Virus record (IMG/VR): IMGVR_UViG_3300003690_000070 | Span: 1 to 28,755 of that record | Strand: one strand, 5' to 3' | Source of the DNA: a virus | DNA: 28,755 nucleotides | Shown here: piece after piece, positions 11,620 to 20,241 of the stretch | How the letters are laid out: every line of letters starts with the position of its first letter | Numbering within the stretch: the stretch's first letter is position 1 | Notes under the pieces: model-generated | Seen by the model: the letters and a program-made list of their open reading frames with translations, nothing else | Told to the model about the DNA's origin: nothing | Database searches by the model: none | Made by a program: the position numbers and the translations under genes

Positions 11620-14600
11620 ATGCCACAGCACACGGAACAGGACCGACTTCGGAAGCTGCTTGAAGACGCTATTGCGGACGATGAACGCCGTGAGCGTGAG
11701 TCGAAGTCCCGTAGTGAGATGCTCCAGAATGCAATTGAGGAAGATCGGCAGCGCACCAAGCCCGCCCCCGCCCCCGCTCCTATGCCTACCGCCCAGCCTG
11801 CAACAGAGGCGCAGTTCAGGGCGGCTGCGGCTCAAGGGCGACGCGGCGCTATTCCGGTAGCACCTCCTGTCTCTCCGGCTGAACCACCTGTCTCTCCGGC
11901 TGAACCACCTGGACTGATAAACCAGTTCGCGTCGTTCCTAGTGGGCGAGTCAGGACGGGAGATCGCCAGGCGTGGCGAAATCCTGGGGCGCAGGCTAGTG
12001 CAGCCGTCGATAGGATTGGCTCGCGAAGGCAGACTTACCCCGACTGAGGAAGTCTTCCGCAACCTGCCACAACGCCTTCAGCAGCCGTCGCAGGGGCCTG
12101 GCGGAACACTAGGCCGAACGCTGGCCAACCTCGTCAGTGGGACGGGCACCGAAGCCCCGTTCACTGAAGAAGAACTCAACAATCCGTGGATACAGGCGGT
12201 CGCGGCAGTCCCGCCTGGAACTCCTATCGCTCCGTTGGCCGGAGCGCTATTGCGTAGCACGCTATTGCGCACTGGAGTAGGGCAACGACTCCTTACCAGG
12301 GGTGCTCCGCCCGCTATAGCCCCTCCAGTTCAGCAGGGCCGTGGACTACCAAGGCCCACAAGACTGCCCACTACCCGCGCCGCAAGGGCTGGTGATGCCC
12401 CCGTCCCACAGGTTGGTGACGAAGTTGTTTGGCTGCAATTGAAAGATGATGGTACAACATTTACGGAGTCTGGCACGGTTATAAGGGAGGGCATGCAAGG
12501 CGTGGAAGGGCTACAATCGCCCCACTACACTGTTAGGATAGAACGCACCGGTGCCGAAGCCGCCTTGGGGGCAAACATAAAGAACCTACGGGTAGGGAGA
12601 GTTAGGTTAAAGACTGACCCCCGGCCACTCACTGATGATCCCGTGGCAGATTTTCATCAGTCACGAGCTTACGATGTTGCACGGGCTCGTGATGCCCCTG
12701 CTCCAGCCGCAACGCAGCAACGGTTCTTCGAGCGCGTGGTTCCGCCCACGACGGCGGAGGGGCGCCCTCGTTTCTCCGTCCCGGAATCCACGCCGCAGCT
12801 TACCCTGCAAGAGTTCAAGCAGCCGAAAGTAATCCGTGGTTTGCTTGATCGGTTGATGAAACGGGAAGGCGGCCAGAGGCTTAACGCTGCCCAACTGACA
12901 TCCATGCGGAGTTTTCTGAACAGATTTGGGGCCAGTCCGTTTGAGACCTCGGTAGGCGCCGAGCCCGCTCTCGGTCGTTTCGTCGTCTCGCCATCGTCTG
13001 GGGAAAGGGTGTTTATCCTTGGCGCGTACAACGACCAAGCTGGCGCTCGATTCTTTGTGACTTTCAATCCCGCCAAGAAGACATTCGCACTTGACGCCCA
13101 GCTTGGCGAAGAGGTGTCGGTGGCCCTGGGCCGTCCTGGGCGGGCCACACTGGAAGAGGTAGAGGCCTTTCAGGGACAAGCGGAGAAGCTATTTGGGCGA
13201 GAACTCCGTGGTCGGGAGATCGGGGTTCTTCCCGAAACACCTGTAGGCCAACTTGAATCTCGTGAGCTAGTGAGGCCAACCGTACCTAGCATAGAGGGTG
13301 AGGGTACGCTAATACGGGCACAGCGGGCTGGCGCAGAAGAAGTTGGACAATTTGTTAAACCCGCACGACCGGAACAGATACCAATCCCTCCTAGTCCACA
13401 GGCTGCACGGGCAGCAACGGTGCCAGAGCGGGCTGCGATTGCTACAGAGCGGGCGGCTATCACCAGACCAGGCGTAGGCCCTGCAACGGCACGTGTTTTG
13501 GAGCAAATTTCCTTTAAGGAATCGAAACTTTCTATCGTTGAACGCTTCCGCAGCGGCCTGCGCGGGTTAGACAACGCCGTCTTTGACGACCTAAATCCCA
13601 TCGCTCGGTTCGTGGCAGAAGCCGAAAGAGGCGGACTTGAACTCAGTGCTGCCGAGAATCCGTATATTTGGTCGAGGCTTCTAAAGGGCGTGGGTGGGAA
13701 ATCCAATACGTTCATAGATACTGGCACGTTCGGCAAGCAGATTTGGCGAATTGAAAACGGACAGGCAGTTCCTAATTTTACAGGGCCAGGTTTGCGACAG
13801 GTTTTAGCGCCCGTTGACGAAGGGCTCCCCTTTGAGCTCTTCTCTGCGCATCTTGTAGACCGCAGGGTCATAGAATTAGATGCCAAAGGAATAGTATCTG
13901 GCATAAAAAGAGCGGACGCCGCTAAGTCAATTGTGGAATTGCAACGCACTCATCCTGAATTCGATCAGATTGCACGCCAGGTCTACGCATACCAGGACCG
14001 ACTTCTGCAATACGGTCAAGAATCAGGTCTGTTCTCACCAGCGATGGTGGCACGACTGCGTCAATACCGAAACTACGTTCCGTTTCATCGGGTCTTGGAA
14101 GGAATGGAGACTAAGGGCCTGCTGGGGCGTAAGTTAGCTAACGTCGCCTCTCCGATCAAAAAGATCACGGGGTCTGAGAGGCCAATAATCAGCCCGCTTG
14201 AGAGCGTTATCAAGAACACCCACGTCATCATAGACTCTGCCGACCGCAACCAGGTGGGAGTGATGATGGCGCGTCTTGCCGAGGAAAGCCCTGAACTACG
14301 TCCCCTCTTTCGCGCCGTAAGAACGCCGACATCCAAGGAAGCGACAGTTACGGCCAAGGAGTTGGGCATTTCTATAGAAGGGCTGGCCGAGGCAGACGCC
14401 GAACTCCTGGTGGACGCCTTCCGCCCGATGACCTATGCGAAGAACGCGAACGAAGTCACGGTGCTCATAAACGGAGAGAAGCGGTTCTTCGAGGTAGACC
14501 CTGATCTCTACCGAGGTCTTCTGGCGCTGGACAAGCAAGACCTTGGCATGTTCGGGAAGTTCTTCGGCGCTCCGGCCAGATGGCTGCGGGCTGGGGCGGT

Positions 14601-16152
14601 ATTGGCGCCTGATTTCATGGTCAAGAACCCTCAGCGGGACCAGTTGACTGCTTTCGTGTACTCGCGATACGGATTCCTGCCAGCCGTTGACTGGATCAGG
14701 GGTATTTGGCAGATACTTGGCAGACCTACTCCCAGGGGGAGGCAGGGAGGGGATTTATATGCCCTGTGGCGTATGTCGGGCGGCGAAATGGCTAATTTGG
14801 TGTCCGTTGACCGCACGATCTCTGGCCGTACTGTTGACCAGATCGTCAAGGCCAACGGGTTCACTGGCAGGATCGTTAAGAACCCCATAGAGATGCTTCG
14901 TGTTGCCAGCGAGTTCGCCGAGAACGGCACCAGGGTGGGAGAATTCGCTAAGGGGATTCGGATGGGAGACGACCCGTTGGCCGTAGCGTTCGCTTCAAGG
15001 GAAGTGTCGCAGGACTTCAGCAAGATGGGTACGGTGACGCGGGCGATCAACCAAATCATCCCGTTCTTCGGGGCGAACGTAGGCGGCTGGTCGAGGCTGG
15101 CGACCGAGGCCAAGACACGTCCTTTCCATGCGGTGACTAAGGCGTTCCTGGGGATTACGTTGCCTTCCCTGCTGCTTTACAGCCTGAATCGGAACGACCC
15201 ACGGTACGCCGATACCCCCCAGTGGCAGAAGGACCTATTCTGGATTATTCCCAACGCAGGGCCGCGCATTCGTATCCCGAAGCCCTTCATGTTGGGCCAG
15301 GTATTCGGCTCCATGCCAGAGCGGTTCTTGGAATTTGTGGACACGCGCGACCCCGAACTCTTTACGGAGTCCCTGCGCAATACCATCCAACAGGGCACGC
15401 CTGGCTTTCTACCGCAAGCAGCCTTGCCGTTTATCGAGAACATGACCAATCATAGCTTCTTCCTTGATCGCCCAATTATCCCGCGAGACAGAGAGGATGC
15501 CCCGTCACAGTTGCAATACAGCGGAACGACATCGGAGGCGGCAAAAGCCTTGGGCAAGTTGGCCAATGTCTCTCCTGCACAGCTTGATAACATCTTCTAC
15601 GGGTACACGGGAACCCTGGGAAGGAACTTGATAGAAGCTATTGACCCCGTGCTGAAGGCAACTGGGATCACTCCGAATATCCCTGATCCGTCCAGAGAAC
15701 TCTCCGACATTCCTGTTTTGCGATCTCTGGTAGTTCGAGACCCGAGCGGCTCCAGCAGCAAGTCGGTGAACCGTTTCTACAAGAAGCTGCAAGAATTCGA
15801 GGGGATGGAGAAGGTATATAGGGAGCACCTCGCGCTCGGGCAGCAACAGGCAGCCAACGACTTCAAGGATAAGAACCCTGAAGCTGGCCTCTTCTATGAT
15901 TCTGAGTACAGGACGTATTACTCATCGGCTGCCAGGGCTTTGAGGAGAGTGGCAAGGCAGATGTCTGAGGTCCGTTCCAAGCAGAGAAAAGTGTTCAATT
16001 CCCGCACGATGACACCAGCAGAGAAGCGCGTTGCGATAAACAGCCTGAATAGTAAACTTACCGCTCATGCACGGCAAGCGTTGGACAAGTTGAAGGGTAT
16101 CCTGGAAGCTGGCCTCTTCTATGATTCTGAGTACAGGACGTATTACCCGTGA
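11620..16152 (+). CDS. large polyvalent virion protein with LPD38-like region (1510 aa)
   Basis: This is a giant phage protein probably carried in the virion and perhaps injected. The first 330 residues are low-complexity Pro/Ala/Arg-rich, with two copies of PVSPAEP. A globular part starts near residue 625 (FKESKLSIVERFRSGLRGLD). From about residue 977 (FFGAPARWLRAGAVLAPDFM, then VKNPQRDQLTAFVYSRYGF) to about 1450 it resembles the large polyvalent protein-associated domain 38 of phage proteins. The usual helical end (MTPAEKRVAINSLNSKLTAH) is followed by an extra tail that repeats AGLFYDSEYRTYY from 75 residues earlier. The gene follows the HNH gene directly and ends in GTGA overlapping the next gene. 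Confidence 0.75.
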   Translation: MPQHTEQDRLRKLLEDAIADDERRERESKSRSEMLQNAIEEDRQRTKPAPAPAPMPTAQPATEAQFRAAAAQGRRGAIPVAPPVSPAEPPVSPAEPPGLINQFASFLVGESGREIARRGEILGRRLVQPSIGLAREGRLTPTEEVFRNLPQRLQQPSQGPGGTLGRTLANLVSGTGTEAPFTEEELNNPWIQAVAAVPPGTPIAPLAGALLRSTLLRTGVGQRLLTRGAPPAIAPPVQQGRGLPRPTRLPTTRAARAGDAPVPQVGDEVVWLQLKDDGTTFTESGTVIREGMQGVEGLQSPHYTVRIERTGAEAALGANIKNLRVGRVRLKTDPRPLTDDPVADFHQSRAYDVARARDAPAPAATQQRFFERVVPPTTAEGRPRFSVPESTPQLTLQEFKQPKVIRGLLDRLMKREGGQRLNAAQLTSMRSFLNRFGASPFETSVGAEPALGRFVVSPSSGERVFILGAYNDQAGARFFVTFNPAKKTFALDAQLGEEVSVALGRPGRATLEEVEAFQGQAEKLFGRELRGREIGVLPETPVGQLESRELVRPTVPSIEGEGTLIRAQRAGAEEVGQFVKPARPEQIPIPPSPQAARAATVPERAAIATERAAITRPGVGPATARVLEQISFKESKLSIVERFRSGLRGLDNAVFDDLNPIARFVAEAERGGLELSAAENPYIWSRLLKGVGGKSNTFIDTGTFGKQIWRIENGQAVPNFTGPGLRQVLAPVDEGLPFELFSAHLVDRRVIELDAKGIVSGIKRADAAKSIVELQRTHPEFDQIARQVYAYQDRLLQYGQESGLFSPAMVARLRQYRNYVPFHRVLEGMETKGLLGRKLANVASPIKKITGSERPIISPLESVIKNTHVIIDSADRNQVGVMMARLAEESPELRPLFRAVRTPTSKEATVTAKELGISIEGLAEADAELLVDAFRPMTYAKNANEVTVLINGEKRFFEVDPDLYRGLLALDKQDLGMFGKFFGAPARWLRAGAVLAPDFMVKNPQRDQLTAFVYSRYGFLPAVDWIRGIWQILGRPTPRGRQGGDLYALWRMSGGEMANLVSVDRTISGRTVDQIVKANGFTGRIVKNPIEMLRVASEFAENGTRVGEFAKGIRMGDDPLAVAFASREVSQDFSKMGTVTRAINQIIPFFGANVGGWSRLATEAKTRPFHAVTKAFLGITLPSLLLYSLNRNDPRYADTPQWQKDLFWIIPNAGPRIRIPKPFMLGQVFGSMPERFLEFVDTRDPELFTESLRNTIQQGTPGFLPQAALPFIENMTNHSFFLDRPIIPRDREDAPSQLQYSGTTSEAAKALGKLANVSPAQLDNIFYGYTGTLGRNLIEAIDPVLKATGITPNIPDPSRELSDIPVLRSLVVRDPSGSSSKSVNRFYKKLQEFEGMEKVYREHLALGQQQAANDFKDKNPEAGLFYDSEYRTYYSSAARALRRVARQMSEVRSKQRKVFNSRTMTPAEKRVAINSLNSKLTAHARQALDKLKGILEAGLFYDSEYRTYYP
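11866..11907 (+). repeat. two tandem 21-bp units in the giant gene
   Basis: CCTGTCTCTCCGGCTGAACC begins a 21-base unit present twice in a row without change, encoding PVSPAEP twice. It is a recent in-frame expansion in a disordered Pro-rich segment. Confidence 0.8.
15880..16146 (+). repeat. 42-bp perfect direct repeat at the 3' end of the giant gene
   Basis: The 42-base stretch at 15880-15921 is repeated exactly at 16105-16146, 225 bases (75 codons) later and in frame. Both encode AGLFYDSEYRTYY. In the first copy the helical C-terminal domain continues after it. In the second copy the protein ends three bases later, and the GTG of the Com-like gene starts there. Confidence 0.85.
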
Positions 16153-16313
16153 CCGAAGTACGCTGCCCGACTACCCTGACCAGCCGCACGGGCTATCAGC
16201 ACACGTGCGGACGCCTGTTGGCCCAAGACCTTACCGAGGGCAAGTTGACTATCAAGTGCCCCAGGTGTAAGACTGAAGTAACCGTTGACAGAGTGCCTAA
16301 GCCCGTGGTATAG
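16149..16313 (+). CDS. Com-like zinc-binding small protein (54 aa)
   Basis: The GTG overlaps the stop of the giant gene (GTGA). The protein starts MTEVRCPTTLTSRTGYQHTC, then GRLLAQDLTEGKLTIKCPRC. The CGRLLA...G-L-IKCPRC layout is that of the Mu Com family and similar zinc-ribbon peptides. In Mu, Com is a translational activator that binds mRNA; other members are uncharacterised. Here four Cys are present, the first pair widely spaced. It is the last gene before an intrinsic terminator. Confidence 0.65.
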   Translation: MTEVRCPTTLTSRTGYQHTCGRLLAQDLTEGKLTIKCPRCKTEVTVDRVPKPVV

Positions 16314-16314
16314 A
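16306..16314 (+). promoter_or_regulatory. weak extended -10-like box TGGTATAGA
   Basis: TG-G-TATAGA overlaps the stop codon of the Com-like gene. It resembles the TGGTATAAT box at 4900-4908 and points to the scaffold and capsid genes. There is no -35 box. Confidence 0.3.
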
Positions 16315-16353
16315 TTTATCTAACCAAGTTCGGTCAATAACCTTCAGGCGCAT

Positions 16354-16388
16354 AAGAGTCGCCCCAGTAAATGGGACGGCTCTTTTTT
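16354..16388 (+). terminator. strong intrinsic terminator directly before the scaffold gene
   Basis: A 13-position stem (AAGAGTCGCCCCA with TGGGACGGCTCTT; one mismatch, one G-U pair) closes a 5-base loop and runs into six T. It ends the portal-to-Com-like transcription unit. Unusually, the ATG of the next gene follows the T-run with no space. Confidence 0.75.
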
Positions 16389-17186
16389 ATGGTCACACAG
16401 CCTGAAACCTCCACGGAAGCCACCGCTACAGAACAGGTAGCGCCTGAGACCCCTGATCGGGGTCCGCAGGACGATGCCTACTTCCAGGGTCTCGTTGATG
16501 CAACGGTCGGGGACGACGACGAAGGTGGAGCGGAAGCGACGGTAGATGCCGCTTCCGCCGAGGCTCCTACCCCTGAAGTTGCACTGCCCTCTGCCCCTGA
16601 GCCTATCCCAACTGCGCCAGTTGAGCCTGCACCTGCTGTACCCAACGAGACTGAAGTCCTCCGGCAACAGAACGCTGCCTACCAGCAGCAGCTCCAGCAG
16701 GCAGCGATAGAGCAACAGCGGCAACTCCTGGAGCAAGAGGTCGCGACGCAGGCGTCTCAGCTTGAGGCCCAGGGAGTCGCTCCCGAGACGGCCTCCCAGA
16801 TTGCCAACCAGCAACGCCAGATACGTGAACAGGCGTTGGGTGCCCAATACCAACTTGCGAGCCAGCAGGCGTACATGCAGGGCAAGATGAACGCGGCCCT
16901 TCACTACGCGGGGAAGCATAGCGTCAGCGCCCAGGACTTGATGCAGTACGAAACGCCGCAGGCCATGGAGGCGGCTGCGCTGGGACAAGTCAGGGTGAAT
17001 GAGTTGGAAAAGCAGGTTGCCGATCTGAGAAAGAGCGGCGTGCCCGCGCAGGTCATGGACAGTAACCAGGCTGCGGCGGTGCCTGGCAGCAGCGAACAGA
17101 AGTTGGTCGATTCGGCCATCAATAAACATTGGTCGGAGAGAACCGAAGCCGAGCAAGCCGCCTTCCAACGAGTTGGCGGGCGTTAA
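16389..17186 (+). CDS. scaffolding protein (265 aa)
   Basis: Scaffold proteins guide procapsid assembly and leave the head later. The N-terminal 80 residues are acidic and Pro/Ala/Thr-rich (PQDDAYFQGLVDATVGDDDE). The middle from about residue 85 to 165 is a Gln-rich coiled coil (VLRQQNAAYQQQLQQAAIEQ), and a helical C-terminus ends in ERTEAEQAAFQRVGGR. This composition and position directly before the capsid gene are characteristic. An in-frame ATG at 16371 lies inside the terminator hairpin, so the ATG at 16389 was chosen; neither has a Shine-Dalgarno sequence. Confidence 0.75.
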   Translation: MVTQPETSTEATATEQVAPETPDRGPQDDAYFQGLVDATVGDDDEGGAEATVDAASAEAPTPEVALPSAPEPIPTAPVEPAPAVPNETEVLRQQNAAYQQQLQQAAIEQQRQLLEQEVATQASQLEAQGVAPETASQIANQQRQIREQALGAQYQLASQQAYMQGKMNAALHYAGKHSVSAQDLMQYETPQAMEAAALGQVRVNELEKQVADLRKSGVPAQVMDSNQAAAVPGSSEQKLVDSAINKHWSERTEAEQAAFQRVGGR

Positions 17187-17196
17187 GGAGCCGTAA

Positions 17197-18069
17197 ATGG
17201 TACAGTCAGCGACTACCGGAAATCTAGCCAACGCCCAGAGGATCATGATTGCGGCCACGCGATTCACGGAGGAGCATAACGCGCCTGCGATGGCCCTGAC
17301 GGAGCAGTTCACCCTGAAGAGGGGCGATAAGCAGGTGACGGTGCCCAAGGTCGGCCAGATGACCATTGTGGACCTGGTCGATGGACAGGACATCACCGAC
17401 AACGAAGACATCGGCATGACCACGATTGACTTAACCGCTGCCGAGGTCGGGGCCAAGGTCGTCTTGACCGACAAGCTGGTCAGGCAGTCGGTTCCGAACG
17501 TCTTCTCCCTCGTGGGCAGACAGCTCGGTGACGGGATGGCCCGTAAGAAGGATACCGATGTCCTTGCCCTGTACACCAACCTGAACGGTGGGGTCACTCT
17601 GGGACTGGCAAGCAAGCCGCTATCGTCCATCAACCTGACCGGCTGTATCTCCTTCGCCAAGGCTAACAAGTTCGGCAGCAAGATATACGCCATCCACCAC
17701 CCCAACGCCGTGGCGGGGTTCGTCAAGAGCGCTGCGGTTGCGCCGGGTGCTACCTACCCTGTGCCGCTCGGATATGCCCAGGACTTGCTGAAGAACTTCT
17801 TCGTTGGTCTCCGACCGTTGAACGGGGTTCCGCTGTTTGAGGACGGCAACATCAGCGAAGACGGGGCTGGCGATGGGATTGGGGCCATTGCGGACCAGGG
17901 CGCGCTGGCGACTCTCACGTCGGTCAAGATGAATACCGAACGGCAGCGTGACGCTTCCCTGCGTGGCACCGAGGTCGTGATGACTTCCGACTACGGAGTG
18001 TTCGAGCTGGACGACACGAAGGGCGCGCCGATGACCTACGATGTCAGCGCCGTGATCACCAGCAACTAG
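17197..18069 (+). CDS. major capsid protein (290 aa)
   Basis: AAGGAGCC lies six bases before the ATG, a strong site suited to a highly expressed gene. The sequence has the features of HK97-fold capsids of marine and environmental phages: an N-terminal helical arm, then TIVDLVDGQDITDNEDIGMT and VVLTDKLVRQSVPNVFSLVG. Further on come GDGMARKKDTDVLALYTNL, IYAIHHPNAVAGFVKSAAV and a final EVVMTSDYGVFELDD strand. Length is typical. It directly follows the scaffold. A more exact family assignment (P22-like or N4 gp56-like) cannot be made by eye. Confidence 0.82.
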   Translation: MVQSATTGNLANAQRIMIAATRFTEEHNAPAMALTEQFTLKRGDKQVTVPKVGQMTIVDLVDGQDITDNEDIGMTTIDLTAAEVGAKVVLTDKLVRQSVPNVFSLVGRQLGDGMARKKDTDVLALYTNLNGGVTLGLASKPLSSINLTGCISFAKANKFGSKIYAIHHPNAVAGFVKSAAVAPGATYPVPLGYAQDLLKNFFVGLRPLNGVPLFEDGNISEDGAGDGIGAIADQGALATLTSVKMNTERQRDASLRGTEVVMTSDYGVFELDDTKGAPMTYDVSAVITSN

Positions 18070-18070
18070 C

Positions 18071-18547
18071 ATGAACACTGTGGAGAGAACTTACCTCAAG
18101 GGCGAACTCGCCAAGATGGGGATAAAGGGCGACTACCTTGACTCGTGGCAGCCACGAGGCCCTATGTGGCGTCACAAGCCGCAACTGAATATCTCGGGCA
18201 ATGAAGTTCAGCCTGCCGGAATAGAGATTCCCAACCAGCCGCTCTTATGGGACCACCAGTTACGAATGGCGGTACGGATAGGCGCCCTGCCGTGGAAGCC
18301 CTCCAAGGACTGCGGCTGCAAGCTGTGTCGGGAGCGGGACTGGAGCAAGGTGACGGTCAACGAAGAGGGCCACATCCACCTGATCGTTGAAAAGGAAAGC
18401 CCCGTTGGCAATTCTGACGCATTTGAAAGTTTCCAGACGAAAAGTATCAATCAGTGCCCGGATTGTGACTTCGTGGTCAAGTCAGACAGTAAGAATCCTG
18501 TGGGGAGTTTAAGATTCCACCGCATGGGCAAGCACAGAGAGACATAG
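18071..18547 (+). CDS. phage protein with C-terminal C2H2-like zinc finger (158 aa)
   Basis: It starts one base after the capsid stop. The first 70 residues read as a small globular part (LDSWQPRGPMWRHKPQLN). A CGCKLC cluster follows near residue 80. The end is a CPDC...H....H finger (residues about 132-155), in which CPDCDFVVKS and FHRMGKH supply the ligands. Similar proteins sit after the capsid gene in environmental phages without known function; a structural or nucleic-acid-binding role is possible. Confidence 0.65.
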   Translation: MNTVERTYLKGELAKMGIKGDYLDSWQPRGPMWRHKPQLNISGNEVQPAGIEIPNQPLLWDHQLRMAVRIGALPWKPSKDCGCKLCRERDWSKVTVNEEGHIHLIVEKESPVGNSDAFESFQTKSINQCPDCDFVVKSDSKNPVGSLRFHRMGKHRET

Positions 18548-18675
18548 GTAGCGTAGCCCACGAGGGCGCCAAAACCGCATGGCTGTAACGATTGGCCGAG
18601 GTCGTGCGGGGCAACACTATCGGCTGGTCGCAGGGCGCAGGCCCTGTAAAACGTAGCCTTGAAAGGGGTTTAGAA

Positions 18676-19425
18676 ATGTCATTTCCAGATTACGTAACGG
18701 GACTGGCTGGGTGGGAAAAGCAGACTACCTCTGGCAAAAAGCACCCTCTAGGTACGAAGATGCTTATAAGAGATAGGGCTTTTAGGTATGTAGAAGCTGC
18801 TGGCACAGAGATAGGCGAAGGTCTTTTGGTGGGTCAGCAAGCCGCTGTGACTACACAGGATGATGACCTTGCCGTAGCTACTACCGCTTCTGCTGGAGCA
18901 ACTAGTGTTTCTATCACCATTGGCGGTACTAATGCACTAGAGAAGAATGAGTACCAAGATGGGTACATCTTCAATAATACTGCTGCTGGCACAGCGGCTT
19001 TGATGTACAGAATTAAGTCACATCTTGCAGCCGATGCAAGTGCAAATGTAACCATCAACCTTGATGAGCCAGATGGGCTTGTAAACGCATATACAGCAGG
19101 AACAGACGTTGTAGGGTTGATAGGAAGCCCTTGGAAAGATATTGTTGTGGCTCCAACAACCACGCTAGGTATGACTGTTGGTTTAACTTGCAACACCATT
19201 CCCGCAAGTTACTACGGCTGGGTTCAAACAGTAGGGCCAGCGCTAGCATTGGTAGATGCTGCTGCTGGTACAGCGGTTGGAAGTGCGCTGATGACTGGTA
19301 CGAACCATGTAGGTCAGATGGAACTTTTGACCTATGAAGACGAGGCTTACCGAGCCGTAGCCACGCTAGGTAGCTTGGCTGCTGTAGACAACGAGTACGC
19401 CTTTGTACAGCTTTGCATAGAGTAG
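18676..19425 (+). CDS. capsid decoration-type structural protein, AT-richer copy (249 aa)
   Basis: The ATG at 18676 has AAAGGGG seven bases upstream; an in-frame TTG at 18592 would add 28 residues of non-native look. The protein opens MSFPDYVTGLAGWEKQTTSG and has KHPLGTKMLIRDRAFRYVEA. A beta-rich Ala/Thr body follows (SVSITIGGTNALEKNEYQDG, then NVTINLDEPDGLVNAYTAG), ending AAVDNEYAFVQLCIE. The order matches phage virion proteins placed after the capsid gene (decoration or head-surface). Codon use is clearly more AT-rich than in the capsid gene. A decayed relative lies directly downstream. Confidence 0.65.
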   Translation: MSFPDYVTGLAGWEKQTTSGKKHPLGTKMLIRDRAFRYVEAAGTEIGEGLLVGQQAAVTTQDDDLAVATTASAGATSVSITIGGTNALEKNEYQDGYIFNNTAAGTAALMYRIKSHLAADASANVTINLDEPDGLVNAYTAGTDVVGLIGSPWKDIVVAPTTTLGMTVGLTCNTIPASYYGWVQTVGPALALVDAAAGTAVGSALMTGTNHVGQMELLTYEDEAYRAVATLGSLAAVDNEYAFVQLCIE

Positions 19426-19438
19426 CGGCAACTGAACT

Positions 19439-20210
19439 GCCGAGAAGAAGCTCAGCACGAGCAAGCAGCGGAAGCTCGGCACACGAGGCGTCACCCCCGA
19501 CGGGCGTGTGTTCTGGTATTCCAGGGCTGGCGGGACGGCGCTGGCTAACGGCGTGTGCGTCTGCGCGAAGGCCCAGGAAGGGACGAACCAGCACGCCACT
19601 GCGCTGCTTCCGTCAACCGTTATCGGTGACTGGAGCGCCACTGCCCCATCGCCCGGTATCCCGATTGGCTCGGCCACCATCGGTGTCATCTGGGTGACGA
19701 ACCACTCTTCGGCGGAGTATGTAGATGGATACATGACCATCGAAACTTCGCCAGGGATGGGCACCTATCGGGTAGTGTCCGACCCTGATTCGGGCGACTC
19801 GTCAACTGCGACCACGATACGGCTGCACCCCGACGACACCATCACTCAGGAAGTGCTCACCACGGTGACCAGGTTCGGCTTCCACGCCAACCCGCATTCC
19901 TCAATGATAATCGTGCCCGCCACGGCTGAAGCTGCGGCGCTGACAGGGGTGGTTCTGGGCGTGACTTAGGTGGAAGTGCCGCTGGACAACTACTTCTGGC
20001 TTCAGTCCTCGGGGATCGCCCACGTGCGGTACGACGATCTGATAGCCGCCCTGATCGGGCACACGGTCATCAGCGGCCCTGGTAACCACCGGTGCGATCA
20101 CCACCCTATCCCAGCTCACCCTTGGCTCGTTCCCGGTGATGGGATACGCAATGAGCGCCATCCCCGCCGACGGCAAGTTCATGAAGGTAATGTTGACGCT
20201 TAGGAACTAA
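19439..20210 (+). pseudogene. decayed second copy of the decoration-type protein
   Basis: The frame AEKKLSTSKQRKLGTRGV then TPDGRVFWYSRAGGTALANG corresponds to the N-terminal part of the neighbouring decoration-type protein (KKHPLGTKMLIRDRAFRYVE). It has three defects. No start codon exists between the upstream TGA at 19433 and GTG 19508, which is too far inside. An in-frame TAG interrupts it at 19967-19969, after which the same frame continues EVPLDNYFWLQSSGIAHV. A +1 shift near 20075 is needed to reach the natural end ALVTTGAITTLSQLTLGSF...MLTLRN before TAA at 20208. It is GC-rich like the rest of the genome. Sequencing errors could explain single defects but not all three easily. Confidence 0.65.
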
Positions 20211-20241
20211 ATACGATACCTTTGTCCAAAGGGGATCGTAT
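20211..20241 (+). promoter_or_regulatory. hairpin covering the Shine-Dalgarno site of the next gene
   Basis: ATACGAT (20211-20217) pairs with ATCGTAT (20235-20241), and inside it CCTTT pairs with AAAGG around GTCC. The AAAGGGG ribosome-binding site is in the 3' arm and the ATG follows at once at 20242, so the structure should control translation of that gene. Confidence 0.6.

Noticed and set aside
15880-16146. CRISPR-like or transposon-end interpretation of the 42-bp repeat
   Set aside because: Only two copies, both in frame within one coding sequence, with no spacer pattern, terminal inverted repeats or transposase.
16344-17726. Long minus-strand open frame of 460 codons opposite scaffold and capsid genes
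   Set aside because: It is the mirror of GC-rich coding DNA. The plus-strand scaffold and capsid proteins are recognisable, and the minus frame shows no domain.
19413-19697. Plus-strand frame rich in Arg/Ser/Pro at the start of the pseudogene
   Set aside because: It is an alternate frame of the decoration-type remnant; the remnant frame matches the neighbouring paralogue and this one matches nothing.
19967-19969. TAG in the decoration remnant as a recoded (read-through) codon
   Set aside because: Many genes here, including terL, end at TAG, and the same remnant also lacks a start and carries a frameshift, so decay is simpler than stop-codon reassignment.
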